The notes: a model not told the origin generated them from the letters alone. 38,739 nucleotides of DNA from Hoylesella enoeca JCM 12259 (GCF_000613405.1 NZ_BAIX01000022.1:1-38739); one strand, 5' to 3'. Positions 8,145 to 16,447 are shown, counted from the first letter of the stretch. Numbers and translations are program-made.

Positions 8145-9356
8145 TTATGGTATCGTTTTGCTGCGCACAAACTCGTCGAATTGAGGACGAAAGCCATTGA
8201 AAACGCTGATATCCACTTCTCCGTGGATGCCCCGAATGCGGCCGTCGGGGCAGAGTTGCCAATACACCAAGCGTACGTCGGGCTTGTATTCGCCGTAGCG
8301 GGCAATCCAAACGTCGTATTGTTTTTTGATGTCCGGGGCCAGCGGCAGGTATCGGTTGACAAACATCTGACTGACATACAGCACAGGGCGGGTGCCTATT
8401 CGTCGGTGAACGATGCGTAACCACGTGCGGATATGCTTGAAAAGCACTTGTGGACCACCTATTTTGCTGATCTGTTTGGGTGTCGGTTCTACATCGAGAA
8501 CGGGTGGAAAGTCGCCTTTTCGGAAGTGACTGTGCCGCAGAAAATAGGTTGCTTGGACGGCCGGATGGCTCAATGTGGAGAAAAAATGATAGCTACCCAC
8601 GTGCAATCCATGGGCTTTGGCTTGCCGATAATCGGTCGAATAATATGGATTCCGCACTGTTTTGCCTTCGGTCGACTTGATATAGACGAACGAAATGGGG
8701 TAATCGACAGCTCCGTTGACACGTTTTCGGCTGATCGTTCCTAAATGCGCGATGCGGATTCGATTCCAATGAATGGCGTAACGACGCTTACCGGCGATGT
8801 GTTGATATTTAGAAATATCGATGCCATAGATGCGTTCTGAGGTGTAAAGCACGCGTTCTCCATAGTATTTATCGCGTTTCCATTCACCGGCTTTGATGTG
8901 GTGGTGAGCCGAAAGGAGGAACCCAAACCCATCGCGGCGGTCGTTTTGCCATCTGCCTTCATACGTGTCGCCGTTGGTATAGATGTATCGGCCGTGCCCG
9001 TGGGCCATTCCTCGCCGATCCATCTGTCCGATATAAATACCTGAAACGTCGTGGCGTGTACCGCTGATGAGTGTATCTGCGTGCCAGATTCCATCGATAG
9101 TGCGACCCAAACTGTCGTGCGTCAGTCCGCGACCATAGCGTTTTCCGGCCCGCCATTGCCCCGAATAAATGAGGCTGTCGCCGATACTGAGCTCACCATA
9201 ACCGTTGAATCGGTCGTTATGCAACTCACCATTATAGTGCATTCGACCATAAATGTGTGTGCCGAAACGAGCTGCATGGTGTTTGTTTTCATGGTTGCAT
9301 GCCAAGAGAAAAACCGTTAGCAACAGGGTGATTAGCCCTTGATAAAACTTCTTCAT
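8145..9356 (-). CDS. Lipoprotein with MORN repeats and GH25 lysozyme domain
   Basis: The 403-residue protein begins with a lipoprotein signal (LLAC, Cys20). Residues about 35-165 carry MORN-type repeats such as YNGELHNDRFNGYGEL, YSGQWRAGKRYGRGL and YEGRWQNDRRDGFGF. Residues 176-395 form a glycoside hydrolase 25 domain with YGIDISKYQ, FVYIKSTEG, DFPPVLDVEP and VDISVFNG. Asp180, Asp288 and Glu290 sit where the GH25 active site is expected. GH25 enzymes cleave the MurNAc-GlcNAc bond of peptidoglycan. MORN repeats often mediate lipid or protein contacts; here they may position the enzyme at the membrane (inference). It is last in the operon, 4 bp after the preceding gene. Confidence 0.9.
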   Translation of the reverse strand: MKKFYQGLITLLLTVFLLACNHENKHHAARFGTHIYGRMHYNGELHNDRFNGYGELSIGDSLIYSGQWRAGKRYGRGLTHDSLGRTIDGIWHADTLISGTRHDVSGIYIGQMDRRGMAHGHGRYIYTNGDTYEGRWQNDRRDGFGFLLSAHHHIKAGEWKRDKYYGERVLYTSERIYGIDISKYQHIAGKRRYAIHWNRIRIAHLGTISRKRVNGAVDYPISFVYIKSTEGKTVRNPYYSTDYRQAKAHGLHVGSYHFFSTLSHPAVQATYFLRHSHFRKGDFPPVLDVEPTPKQISKIGGPQVLFKHIRTWLRIVHRRIGTRPVLYVSQMFVNRYLPLAPDIKKQYDVWIARYGEYKPDVRLVYWQLCPDGRIRGIHGEVDISVFNGFRPQFDEFVRSKTIP

Positions 9357-9360
9357 ACCC

Positions 9361-10371
9361 TTATTTTGCTTTCTCAGACAACTGAGTTACGCGACTACGG
9401 CTGATGAGTTGACCGCCAGAAAGCGTACCGATATAAATTCCGTTGGCTGAAAACAAAGGTGAACCATCTGCAACCAATAGTTTCGGAAGGCCATAAACGC
9501 GCCCTTGCCGATAGATTCCTGTAATGTTTCCGGGGCATATCGAATCTGGCGAAGCAAGCTGGAGTGCGAGTCCCGGATGGCTAACTGTTTTGACGACAGT
9601 CATTATCGGTTGGTGCCAAGGCAGCAAATTCACAGCACAAATACCGTCGGGCGTATGCTGGTCAACGGTTTGCAACAGGGCGAGTTTGTCTTTGTCGTTT
9701 CGCCGGATCAGCTTAGCGGCTATTCGCTGCGGCGTTTGTCCGTTACCATAATATAATAAGGTGTAGGTTGTCCGGCGGTGAATCGTAATCTTGGATTGTG
9801 CTGTCAGTCGTTTGATGACAGCCAAAACGCTGTCCGTCCGTTGTTGTTCGTGGCGTAGCTTAGCGGCATATTGCGAGATGGTATGAAATCCTTCGTCTTG
9901 CACACCGTGTACACGGAGATAATAATTAAGTTCATCTGCGATACTGATTAGGCTGTCGTGATGGGCCGTAAAGATGGTTTTAAGTTGACGAATCACGTGG
10001 TTTGTCACTGCGGAATCATTGCTTCGGGCGAGTGGTGAGGGGATTCCCGCTGTCACAACATGCCCTTGACAGGAGGGAAGGATCATACAACGGTTGATCC
10101 AAAAGCCTGCATTGAAACGCACGTTTTTGTGTAATGAGTCTTTGATTGTCGTGGCATGAGCGAGCGAAGAAGCCGAATTGATGTTGCCGACGAACAGTTT
10201 TGGGTGTCCATCAATGCTGATTTCATCATACGATTTTATCTCGATCACAGCAGTGCAACGCATGATTTCCGTGTCGGAATACCTGAAAGAAAACCATGCC
10301 AAGATGCCCGACACCATGAGGATCAATGCAAAGAGCATACTGTAAATCAGCTTTTTGCGATGTCTTTTCAT
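9361..10371 (-). CDS. Membrane-anchored protein of unknown function, possible degenerate trypsin fold
   Basis: The 336-residue protein has a basic N-terminus and one membrane segment (about residues 8-28); the rest is probably periplasmic. Residues about 150-215 look helical. The C-terminal stretch [21 protein letters not shown] resembles the GDSGSPLF...G.IIGTLSGG region of secreted trypsin-like proteases. In that alignment the catalytic Ser would be Asp, so it may be an inactive relative. This is my reading by eye and is weak. The start overlaps the aroC stop by four bases (ATGA), and GH25 follows after 4 bp, so it is translationally coupled in the operon. A cell-envelope role is suggested by context only. 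Confidence 0.7.
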   Translation of the reverse strand: MKRHRKKLIYSMLFALILMVSGILAWFSFRYSDTEIMRCTAVIEIKSYDEISIDGHPKLFVGNINSASSLAHATTIKDSLHKNVRFNAGFWINRCMILPSCQGHVVTAGIPSPLARSNDSAVTNHVIRQLKTIFTAHHDSLISIADELNYYLRVHGVQDEGFHTISQYAAKLRHEQQRTDSVLAVIKRLTAQSKITIHRRTTYTLLYYGNGQTPQRIAAKLIRRNDKDKLALLQTVDQHTPDGICAVNLLPWHQPIMTVVKTVSHPGLALQLASPDSICPGNITGIYRQGRVYGLPKLLVADGSPLFSANGIYIGTLSGGQLISRSRVTQLSEKAK

Positions 10372-11444
10372 AGCTTTGTGGCCTTATTTCGCAGGTAATT
10401 GTCAAGGATAACCATTGCAGCCATTGCCTCAACAATGGGCACTGCGCGGGGCACCACGCATGGATCGTGGCGCCCGTGAGCCTTGAATCGGGTGGGAGAG
10501 CCGTCTGTTTTTACAGTGTCTTGCGGCATTAGAAGTGTTGCCACGGGCTTGAATGCCACGCGAAAATAAATATCTTCGCCGTTGCTAATACCTCCTTGGA
10601 TGCCCCCGCTGTGGTTGGTCACGGTGTGAATACGACCGTTTTCGCCGGTAAAGACATCGTTTTCTTTATCGCCAAAATGCGTAACAGCATCGAAACCATC
10701 ACCGTATTCGAAGCCTTTTGCAGCGTTGATACCCAGCATTGCGGCGCCAAGTTGTGCGTGAAGTTTACCGAATTCGGGTTCGCCCAAGCTCACAGGGCAA
10801 CCCTGAATAATGCAGGTAACGATACCTCCGACTGTGTTTCCCGCTGTTTTTGTGTGCAGAATGAGGGCTGCCATACGTTCGGCCGTCTCGGGATCGGGGC
10901 AACGTACGCTGTTGGTCTCGGTCTTTGAGAGATCGTAATGCCTGTAACCGTGTTCCATGGCGATGTCGCCCACTTGCGAGACATAGGCTTTGACGGTGAT
11001 GCCGAGTTGTTTTAGGGCCAGCTTAGCCAATGCTCCGCCCACGCAACGGGCCACGGTTATACGGGCCGATGAGCGTCCGCCGCCGCGGTAATCACGTAAG
11101 CCGAACTTTTGAAAGTAGGTGAAATCAGCGTGCGAAGGCCGAAAAAGGTTGCGCATGTCATCATAATCGCCACTGTGCTGATCGCTGTTTCGGATGACGA
11201 ATCCGATAGGACTGCCCGTCGATTGCCCCTCGAATACGCCGCTGAGAAGTTCCACCGAGTCGGTTTCCTGCCTGCTCGTAGTGAGCGAACTCTGCCCCGG
11301 TCGACGTCGATTAAGTTCGTTTTGAATGAACTCCAAATCAATATCGATGCCTGCCGGATAACCGTCAACGATGCCTCCGATGGCTTCACCGTGGCTCTCT
11401 CCAAATGTTGTGAGTGTTAAAAGCGTGCCGAAAGTGTTGCGCAT
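10368..11444 (-). CDS. aroC: Chorismate synthase
   Basis: The 358-residue protein shows the chorismate synthase signatures [18 protein letters not shown] near the N-terminus, then [27 protein letters not shown] and the C-terminal [19 protein letters not shown]. The FMN-dependent enzyme makes chorismate from 5-enolpyruvylshikimate 3-phosphate, the last shikimate step and the input to MenF encoded at 25018. The start codon overlaps the slyD stop in TAATG, and the stop overlaps the next start in ATGA, so it is tightly embedded in the minus-strand operon. Confidence 0.97.
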   Translation of the reverse strand: MRNTFGTLLTLTTFGESHGEAIGGIVDGYPAGIDIDLEFIQNELNRRRPGQSSLTTSRQETDSVELLSGVFEGQSTGSPIGFVIRNSDQHSGDYDDMRNLFRPSHADFTYFQKFGLRDYRGGGRSSARITVARCVGGALAKLALKQLGITVKAYVSQVGDIAMEHGYRHYDLSKTETNSVRCPDPETAERMAALILHTKTAGNTVGGIVTCIIQGCPVSLGEPEFGKLHAQLGAAMLGINAAKGFEYGDGFDAVTHFGDKENDVFTGENGRIHTVTNHSGGIQGGISNGEDIYFRVAFKPVATLLMPQDTVKTDGSPTRFKAHGRHDPCVVPRAVPIVEAMAAMVILDNYLRNKATKL

Positions 11445-12106
11445 TAGTGTTTATGCCCGCAGTGGCATTCGTGATCGTGGTCGTGATGATGGTGTCCACA
11501 ATTGCAACCTTCACCTTCTTTGTGGTCATGATGATGGTGTCCGCAGCTGCAATCTTCACCTTCTTTGTGGTCATGGTGTTGATGCCCGCAACCACAACTA
11601 CAACTTTCTTCTCCGTGCATATTGTTTATAATGTTTTGAATTTCTTCGTTGGTGGCCTCGCGATTCTCGATGATTTCGCCCTCGAAACGCAGTTCTTTAC
11701 CGGCTAACGGATGATTAAGGTCCATCTTCACTTTGTCTTCCGAGATGTCGAGTACGCGTCCGTTAAAGCGATGCCCGTCCTCGTTTTGCAAAGGAACAAC
11801 GGCTCCTGGGAAGATATTTTCATGATCGAAATGATTATTTATAGTGAAAATAGCCTTGTCTAAATCCAATACATGCTCCTCAGAATAGGTTCCATAGGCT
11901 TTTTCGGGAGTGAGATTGAAGTCGAATTTCTCACCTTTGGATAGTCCGCTGACGGCTTTCTCGAAGTCGTCCAAAGTGATATTGAAGCCGCTGAGGAACT
12001 GAAACGGTTTGTCAGCTGTGGCTTCTTCCACTAATTCCTGTTTGCCGTCGGCGATAGTGTAGAGCTTATACGCCACGGCAATAAACTTGTTGGGTTGATT
12101 GTCCAT
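11444..12106 (-). CDS. slyD: SlyD-like FKBP peptidyl-prolyl isomerase with His/Cys-rich metal tail
   Basis: The 220-residue protein has a SlyD-type FKBP domain with an inserted flap (about residues 5-150). This family speeds proline isomerisation and acts as a chaperone. The last 58 residues hold 19 His and 9 Cys, arranged as repeated [10 protein letters not shown] blocks separated by KEGE. In SlyD such tails bind nickel and other divalent metals and help deliver nickel to hydrogenases; here the repeats make the tail unusually regular. It is first in an operon with aroC, with a 1-base overlap (TAATG), and has a -7 box at 12134-12141. No nickel enzyme gene is nearby. Confidence 0.92.
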   Translation of the reverse strand: MDNQPNKFIAVAYKLYTIADGKQELVEEATADKPFQFLSGFNITLDDFEKAVSGLSKGEKFDFNLTPEKAYGTYSEEHVLDLDKAIFTINNHFDHENIFPGAVVPLQNEDGHRFNGRVLDISEDKVKMDLNHPLAGKELRFEGEIIENREATNEEIQNIINNMHGEESCSCGCGHQHHDHKEGEDCSCGHHHHDHKEGEGCNCGHHHHDHDHECHCGHKH

Positions 12107-12133
12107 TTGTTATTCGGTTATTGATCTGATGTG

Positions 12134-12141
12134 CAAAGGTA
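12134..12141 (-). promoter_or_regulatory. Probable -7 box for the slyD operon
   Basis: On the minus strand this reads TACCTTTG followed by C, about 27 bases before the slyD start. Confidence 0.65.
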
Positions 12142-12207
12142 CGCATTTTTATGGAGATGCAACGGGGGCGATGGATAATTTGTCACTGATTGTAGGTATT
12201 TGGCTTT

Positions 12208-12273
12208 TTGATTAACGCTTTTTCGTCGTGTCATTAAGCATTAGTTGCATGGTGATTAACGGTATTTTGTAAT
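12208..12273. repeat. 22-bp phased repeat array D
   Basis: ATTAACG or ATTAAGC recurs at 12211, 12233 and 12255, exactly 22 bp apart. The array lies between the divergent slyD and flavodoxin promoters, as array A lies between divergent genes. Confidence 0.8.
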
Positions 12274-12373
12274 GAAAGAAAAAGCGAAGCTGAAACGGGG
12301 CGATGCATACTTATTCGTAGGTATTTTATCAAAATCCCTATTTTTAGGTATTGTGTCGTTTTTGTTTAGTCAG

Positions 12374-12381
12374 TATCTTTG
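12374..12381 (+). promoter_or_regulatory. Probable -7 box for flavodoxin
   Basis: TATCTTTG followed by C matches TAnnTTTG, 41 bases before the flavodoxin start at 12423. A TTGTG about 20 bases upstream may be the -33 element. Confidence 0.65.
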
Positions 12382-12422
12382 CAGCGTTGTTAAGAAAATA
12401 ATTGACTAAAAACATACAGACA

Positions 12423-12917
12423 ATGAAAAAAACAATTGTAGTATACGGTTCCTCTACGGGAACATGTCAGAGCATTGCAGAGACAATTGCAAGTAAATTA
12501 GGTGTAGAAGCTATCGACGTTACAAAGTTCGATGCCAGCGTTATTGCTGCCAACGATAACCTCCTTTTGGGTACTTCCACTTGGGGAGCAGGTGAGTTGC
12601 AGGACGATTGGTATGATGGCTTAAACGTATTGAAAGCTGCTGACCTTGCAGGCAAAACCGTTGCCGTATTCGGTTGTGGTGATTCCGAATCTTATTCAGA
12701 TACTTTCTGCGGTGCGATGGCTGAAATCTACAATGCTGCTAAGGATGCAGGCGCAACATTGGTAGGCGAAGTTTCGACCGACGGTTATACTTACGATGAC
12801 AGCGAAGCCGTTGTAGATGATAAGTTCGTGGGTCTCGCTCTCGATGATGTCAATGAAGACGACAAAACCGAAGGACGTATTGACGCTTGGCTCGAAGTCA
12901 TCAAACCTGCTCTGTAA
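12423..12917 (+). CDS. fldA: Flavodoxin
   Basis: The 164-residue protein begins MKKTIVVYGSSTGTCQSIAE, holding the flavodoxin phosphate loop for FMN. It continues with LLLGTSTWGAGELQDDWYD and VFGCGDSESYSDTFCGAM, the loops that stack on the isoalloxazine ring. Flavodoxins carry low-potential electrons and can replace ferredoxin when iron is scarce. I chose the start at 12423 because the fold begins there; a frame extension to 12402 adds seven residues with no family match. DUF2023 follows after 28 bp, a pairing seen in other Bacteroidota. Confidence 0.95.
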   Translation: MKKTIVVYGSSTGTCQSIAETIASKLGVEAIDVTKFDASVIAANDNLLLGTSTWGAGELQDDWYDGLNVLKAADLAGKTVAVFGCGDSESYSDTFCGAMAEIYNAAKDAGATLVGEVSTDGYTYDDSEAVVDDKFVGLALDDVNEDDKTEGRIDAWLEVIKPAL

Positions 12918-12945
12918 AGAGCCGATTACCTAATCGTATAGTCGT

Positions 12946-13311
12946 ATGATGCAGACCGATTTGATGTCAGCCGACATGAAAGTGCTGATGAATCACATAT
13001 ACGAATATCAAAAAGGCGTGCGCCGAATGGTGCTCTATACTGCCAACAGACGCTACGAAAAGTTTGCCGTTAAGCGTCTCTCGCATCAGCATATCGACTA
13101 TATCATCCAACCGGTGGGCACGGATCGGATGAATCTTTTCTTCGGTCGAAAAGAGTGTTTGGATACAATCAGGATGATGGTAACGCGCCCGCTCAACCAG
13201 CTTAGCCCCGAAGAGGATTTCATTTTGGGTGCAATGCTCGGTTATGATATCTGCGCGCAGTGCGAGCGTTATTGTGAACGCAAGTGTCGTTCGTGCGAAA
13301 ACGCAGTATAA
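12946..13311 (+). CDS. DUF2023 family protein, flavodoxin neighbour
   Basis: The 121-residue protein resembles the DUF2023 family (PF09633), small proteins commonly encoded next to flavodoxin in Bacteroidota. The N-terminal part includes LMNHIYEYQKGVRRMVLYT, and the middle has FFGRKECLD. The C-terminus holds a compact Cys cluster CAQCERYCERKCRSC with five Cys within 15 residues, which could bind a metal or an Fe-S cluster (inference). Its function is unknown; the pairing suggests it works with flavodoxin. Two adjacent ATG codons (12946 and 12949) are possible starts. Confidence 0.85.
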   Translation: MMQTDLMSADMKVLMNHIYEYQKGVRRMVLYTANRRYEKFAVKRLSHQHIDYIIQPVGTDRMNLFFGRKECLDTIRMMVTRPLNQLSPEEDFILGAMLGYDICAQCERYCERKCRSCENAV

Positions 13312-13372
13312 TTTAGGATAAACATTAGATCTTGTTCGCTAAATGTAATTCATAATGTTTTTGTATAATGCC

Positions 13373-13396
13373 GGGGTTAGCTGTGAAGCTGACCCC
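13373..13396 (+). terminator. Terminator after flavodoxin-DUF2023
   Basis: A 10-bp stem, GGGGTTAGCT with AGCTGACCCC (one G:T pair), and a 4-base loop, about 60 bp after the DUF2023 stop. The T-run after it is poor. Confidence 0.7.
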
Positions 13397-13473
13397 TTGC
13401 TGTTTATGATCAACCGAGCACATATTCCTCACACTTTTCTTTTAAAACATTTGCACGTTTAAGATTAATTATT

Positions 13474-13481
13474 TACCTTTG
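13474..13481 (+). promoter_or_regulatory. Probable -7 box of the small protein / fimbrillin operon
   Basis: TACCTTTG matches TAnnTTTG. It lies about 340 bases before the first start codon, giving an unusually long leader. The sequence from here on is repeated at 38600. Confidence 0.6.
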
Positions 13482-13570
13482 CCGCCGATTCTTCGCCTTC
13501 GCCCCCTAAGTTAGGGGGTTGGGGTCTGAACAAAAAAGAGATGATTAAACAAACAAATATAAACAACAGC
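13476..13570 (+). repeat. Conserved leader element, copy 1
   Basis: The promoter-proximal leader shares blocks in the same order with 38602-38739: CCGATTCTTC, CTTCGCC, the odd palindrome CCCCCTAAGTTAGGGGG (13502-13518), GTCTGAACAAA, then GATTAAACAA and CAAATATAAACA. Copy 1 is shorter between the last blocks. The palindrome would form an 8-bp stem only with strain at its one-base centre, so it may act as DNA or as a pairing site between strands. Confidence 0.85.
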
Positions 13571-13621
13571 GCGATGCAAAAGAACTCCAATTCTCTTGCA
13601 TCTTTTAACGGTTTATATTTG
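13554..13621 (+). other. Nested inverted repeat in the leader
   Basis: Two stems lie one inside the other: CAAATATAAAC (13554-13564) pairs with 13611-13621, 11 of 11. GATGCAAAAGAA (13573-13584) pairs with 13591-13602, 11 of 12, around a 6-base loop. In RNA this would be a long stem-loop with a symmetric internal loop. The left outer arm is also present in the second leader copy. Confidence 0.75.
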
Positions 13622-13721
13622 CATATCTCGGAAAAAGTCTTAACACACACATCTTACCTGGCATAAACGCCTTTCACTCTCACCCTACGCGCGCGCGAGG
13701 GGAGACGACTAATCCCCAATA

Positions 13722-13759
13722 AACAAAGGGCTTCTCGGAGTTCCCTTTGTTCCTTTTTT
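13722..13759 (+). terminator. Intrinsic terminator inside the leader (possible attenuator)
   Basis: A perfect 9-bp stem, AACAAAGGG with CCCTTTGTT, has a 12-base loop and is followed by CC and six T. It lies between the leader promoter and the first gene at 13825, so readthrough would be needed for expression from the 13474 promoter. Confidence 0.7.
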
Positions 13760-13824
13760 CATGTCCTTTTGCCAACGGCAAGGGGGAAATTTTCACGAAT
13801 TATTCACTCAAAAACATAGCGATT

Positions 13825-14049
13825 ATGAAACAAAAACAATTAGAGAGATGGGCTTATGCGAAGCCCGCAGTAACAATCAATCCAGTCGACGCAGAGTCAC
13901 TGCTGTCGACAGGTTCTCATTTCAACGGAGGCCACAACCAAGGCCACGTGGGTGGCGGCGGAGGCGACGCCAAACAAGGATGGTTTGAGGAAGAGGAGGA
14001 GGACCCCAACCCCGCAGAAGAGAGAAATTATCAATTGTGGAACGAATAA
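13825..14049 (+). CDS. Small Gly- and Glu-rich protein of unknown function
   Basis: The 74-residue product starts MKQKQLERWAYAKPAV and has no signal peptide or membrane segment. It shows, in order, a YxxP-type start, LLSTGSHFNGG, a run GGGGG, and a tail with GWF followed by five Glu. From memory, short Bacteroidales proteins of this layout often precede fimbrillin-like genes, but their role is unknown to me. An in-frame extension up to 13747 exists; I chose 13825 because the upstream part overlaps the terminator poly-T and looks random. The lipoprotein gene starts 15 bp downstream, so the two form an operon. Confidence 0.7.
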   Translation: MKQKQLERWAYAKPAVTINPVDAESLLSTGSHFNGGHNQGHVGGGGGDAKQGWFEEEEEDPNPAEERNYQLWNE

Positions 14050-14064
14050 TTAATTAGAAACAAC

Positions 14065-15627
14065 ATGAAGACAAACATTGCATCAATATTCGCCGCCGCA
14101 ACACTCGCACTATTCACGGCATCTTGCGCGAACGAAGAAACAACAAAGCCGGAAGCCAATCCTGAAGCACCAGCTGCAGGCATGACCTTCGTCGGCGGCA
14201 GCGCCGTCAAAACCCGCACATCGCTCGACGTGACACTGCCTGGCGGCACAACCGTAGATTATTTCTGGGAGCCGAGCGACAAGATTTGGACGGCCGACGG
14301 AGCCACGGGCACGGCCCAGATCACGAGCAAGTCGGCCACAGCCAATTTCCGCATGTCGAAGGCTTACACGACGTCGACCGTAGAAGTGTATTACCCCGGC
14401 CAGAATGCGTCGGCCTATAACCAAGTGACGATCGCAACGAATCAAACGCAGACGGAACCCAACTCAACCAAGCATCTCGGCGCAGCCGGCGACTGCGGCA
14501 CAGCAATAGCCCACCGACAGTCGGACAACAGTTACAAGTTCGACCTCGACCATAAGGCATCCTACCTCTGTCTGTTGCCCCGCACGCCGAATAAGCTCGT
14601 CAGCACCTATATCTCGCAAATCAAGATCACGGCAGACAACAACATAGCCGGCACCTACACGCTAACTAATACAGGCTTGACTGGCAGCGGATCGTCCAAC
14701 ACGATTACCATTACCACCAGCGGCAGTTCTCACCCCAACGGCTTCCCCCTCAACAACGCCGCCACCAGTCAGAGCACCAACGCCATTTATGCCGTCATCG
14801 CCCCGGGTACACACGCCCTCACCATCGAATACACCATTAAAGACGTTGTGACAAACGTTGGCGGAACGATCACCAAGACCATCGCCTCAACTGCGTATGA
14901 TGAGAACACCGTCTACCCGCTCACGGCCAATATCAATCCTAAGGATTACAGTGACATGAAATATTATATGTGGGATGCCGCCGTGGGTCAGGATTATTGG
15001 AAAGGCTATGAAAGCGTCCAACCGAAGCTCAACGGCGATAGCAACAGCAACTACCCCAAAAGCGGAGACCCTCGCTATTTACAACCCGGTTATGATAGCT
15101 ACGGTCTGGATGATGCAAAATATTCATGTAAGGACTGCTTTAGTTTGAACAGATTAACCTGGTATATGGATAAGGGTAAACCTCATTGGGATAACAGCAG
15201 CTGCTGGAGTGTCGCAGGGCATCTTTATACCGGCGGACTTTGGATGAAGAAAATCAGTGTTATAGCCACAGAAACCGGCAACACCCTTGCGTATCTTGAT
15301 GCCAACGGCTCCGATGGCTATCACTATGGAGGCGTTGAGAATCCCGTTGCTCATTCTGTCTCAGTTTCTGCCACGGGAAAACCTGCTAATTCAGGTGATT
15401 ACTTCTTTTTGCCCGCTATGGGGCAATATACCGAAGGGAAATTGACGGATAGAGGGATTCAAGGATATTTTTGGACAAGCAATGCTTTTAGCTTCAACCA
15501 TTTTTTCGGTTATAGGGATGCTTTTGTGTTCCAATTTAATAGCACGACCATTCAATTTTATGGTAAAAGTGCTTATACTATCGGTGGAAATCTAGACTCG
15601 GGCAACCCATTAGGGATAGAGCAATAG
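14065..15627 (+). CDS. Fimbrillin-like surface lipoprotein
   Basis: The 520-residue protein has a lipoprotein signal with Cys21 (LFTASC) followed by ANEE, an acidic stretch like those that direct Bacteroidota lipoproteins to the surface. Residues about 35-300 have the fimbrillin-family pattern: TRTSLD near the start, WEPSDKIW, then repeated Ser/Thr/Gly strands and VYPLTANI. Residues about 300-500 resemble the Fibrobacter major paralogous domain, with DYFFLPAMGQYTEGKL and GYFWTSNAF. The usual C-terminal RxxGFSVR ending is absent; the protein ends NPLGIEQ, so the tail may be altered. Fimbrillins form adhesive pili. The gene follows the small protein by 15 bp. Confidence 0.8.
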   Translation: MKTNIASIFAAATLALFTASCANEETTKPEANPEAPAAGMTFVGGSAVKTRTSLDVTLPGGTTVDYFWEPSDKIWTADGATGTAQITSKSATANFRMSKAYTTSTVEVYYPGQNASAYNQVTIATNQTQTEPNSTKHLGAAGDCGTAIAHRQSDNSYKFDLDHKASYLCLLPRTPNKLVSTYISQIKITADNNIAGTYTLTNTGLTGSGSSNTITITTSGSSHPNGFPLNNAATSQSTNAIYAVIAPGTHALTIEYTIKDVVTNVGGTITKTIASTAYDENTVYPLTANINPKDYSDMKYYMWDAAVGQDYWKGYESVQPKLNGDSNSNYPKSGDPRYLQPGYDSYGLDDAKYSCKDCFSLNRLTWYMDKGKPHWDNSSCWSVAGHLYTGGLWMKKISVIATETGNTLAYLDANGSDGYHYGGVENPVAHSVSVSATGKPANSGDYFFLPAMGQYTEGKLTDRGIQGYFWTSNAFSFNHFFGYRDAFVFQFNSTTIQFYGKSAYTIGGNLDSGNPLGIEQ

Positions 15628-15758
15628 GACTACCAAAACTCCCGAGTATATGATGCAGCTATCAGCAGAGAAACAATTTTAATTCACATATTTATTAATC
15701 CGCTTATGAACGAGAAAGGGACGAGGATGGGAGGCGCTGTGAGGAGGGCCGAGATGTG

Positions 15759-15860
15759 GTCCCAGGATGCACGATGTCTAGTCCTAGGACACATGATGTC
15801 TAGTCCTAGGACAGATGAGATGTAGTCCTAGGACAGATGATGTGAAGTCCTACTTCGGAC
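15759..15860. repeat. 22-bp array with palindrome GTCCTAGGAC
   Basis: The perfect palindrome GTCCTAGGAC occurs at 15781, 15803 and 15825. Degenerate forms stand at 15759 (GTCCCAGGAT) and 15847 (GTCCTACTTCGGAC). All five are exactly 22 bp apart, with ATGT or similar between them. The array fills part of the 285-bp gap between the fimbrillin-like gene and the HU-like gene. The rest of the gap shows no clear gene or terminator. Confidence 0.92.
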
Positions 15861-15912
15861 AAGCCGCTGTCCTCGTTTCGATTTCGTCCATAGGCACAAA
15901 ACATGTAAAATT

Positions 15913-16365
15913 ATGGCATTTTGGAAAAAGATTCTGATGAAGATCAACAACCGGTGGTACCCCAAATCAGTGTTGGTGGGCGGCCCCGTATCGACGGCTC
16001 AGATTGCAAGGCGGCTGGCCGACGAATCGACCATTAGTCCTGCCGACGTGATGGCGGTGCTCACGGCGCTGGCTCACGTGATGGCCGACTACATGGCGCA
16101 AGGCCGATCGGTAAAGCTCGACGGCATCGGCACGTTCTATTTCACCGCCGTGGCTGCCAAAGGCGGTGCGGCTACCGAGAAAGAGGTGACGGCCAACATG
16201 ATTACAGGCGTTCGCGTGCGCTTTATTCCCGAAACGCGTTTCAGCAAGAATGGCGCAGGTAGCGCTGCCGGCAAACGCGCCATCCGCGGTCTGTCGGACG
16301 TGGAGATCGAGTGGGAGGAATGGAAAGGCGAAGAGAAGAAAAAGCCCGCGAAACCTAAACCTTAG
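15913..16365 (+). CDS. HU-like DNA-binding protein (HU-HIG type)
   Basis: The 150-residue protein resembles the Bacteroidota HU-like family PF18291. It shows PVSTAQIARRLADESTISPADVMAVLTALAHVM, then GRSVKLDGIGTFYFTA and a basic tail KKKPAKPKP. The core is HU-like: helices for dimerisation, then beta arms with a conserved GIGTF. Such proteins bind and bend DNA; many are strain-variable. The tail after residue 115 is rich in Lys, Glu and Pro. It may be transcribed alone, closed by the hairpin at 16408. It stands next to the palindromic 22-bp array, which may or may not be related. Confidence 0.87.
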   Translation: MAFWKKILMKINNRWYPKSVLVGGPVSTAQIARRLADESTISPADVMAVLTALAHVMADYMAQGRSVKLDGIGTFYFTAVAAKGGAATEKEVTANMITGVRVRFIPETRFSKNGAGSAAGKRAIRGLSDVEIEWEEWKGEEKKKPAKPKP

Positions 16366-16407
16366 AAAGGTGAAAAAGTGATTTAAAAGTGAAAAGGTGA
16401 AAGAGTG

Positions 16408-16447
16408 AAAGGGTGAAAAGATGCTGGTGTGCTTCTTTTCACCCTTT
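16408..16447 (+). terminator. Terminator after the HU-like gene
   Basis: A perfect 14-bp stem, AAAGGGTGAAAAGA with TCTTTTCACCCTTT, has a 12-base loop and T-rich sequence after it. Just upstream is a degenerate run of GTGAAA motifs. Confidence 0.8.

Noticed and set aside
9211..9245. Another unit of the 22-bp family inside the GH25 gene
   Set aside because: A single GCAACTCACCATTA match on the plus strand, within coding sequence and without neighbours at 22 bp.
13554..13621. Invertible promoter flanked by inverted repeats
   Set aside because: The arms are nested and close together, and the -7 box lies outside them, so inversion would not turn the promoter.
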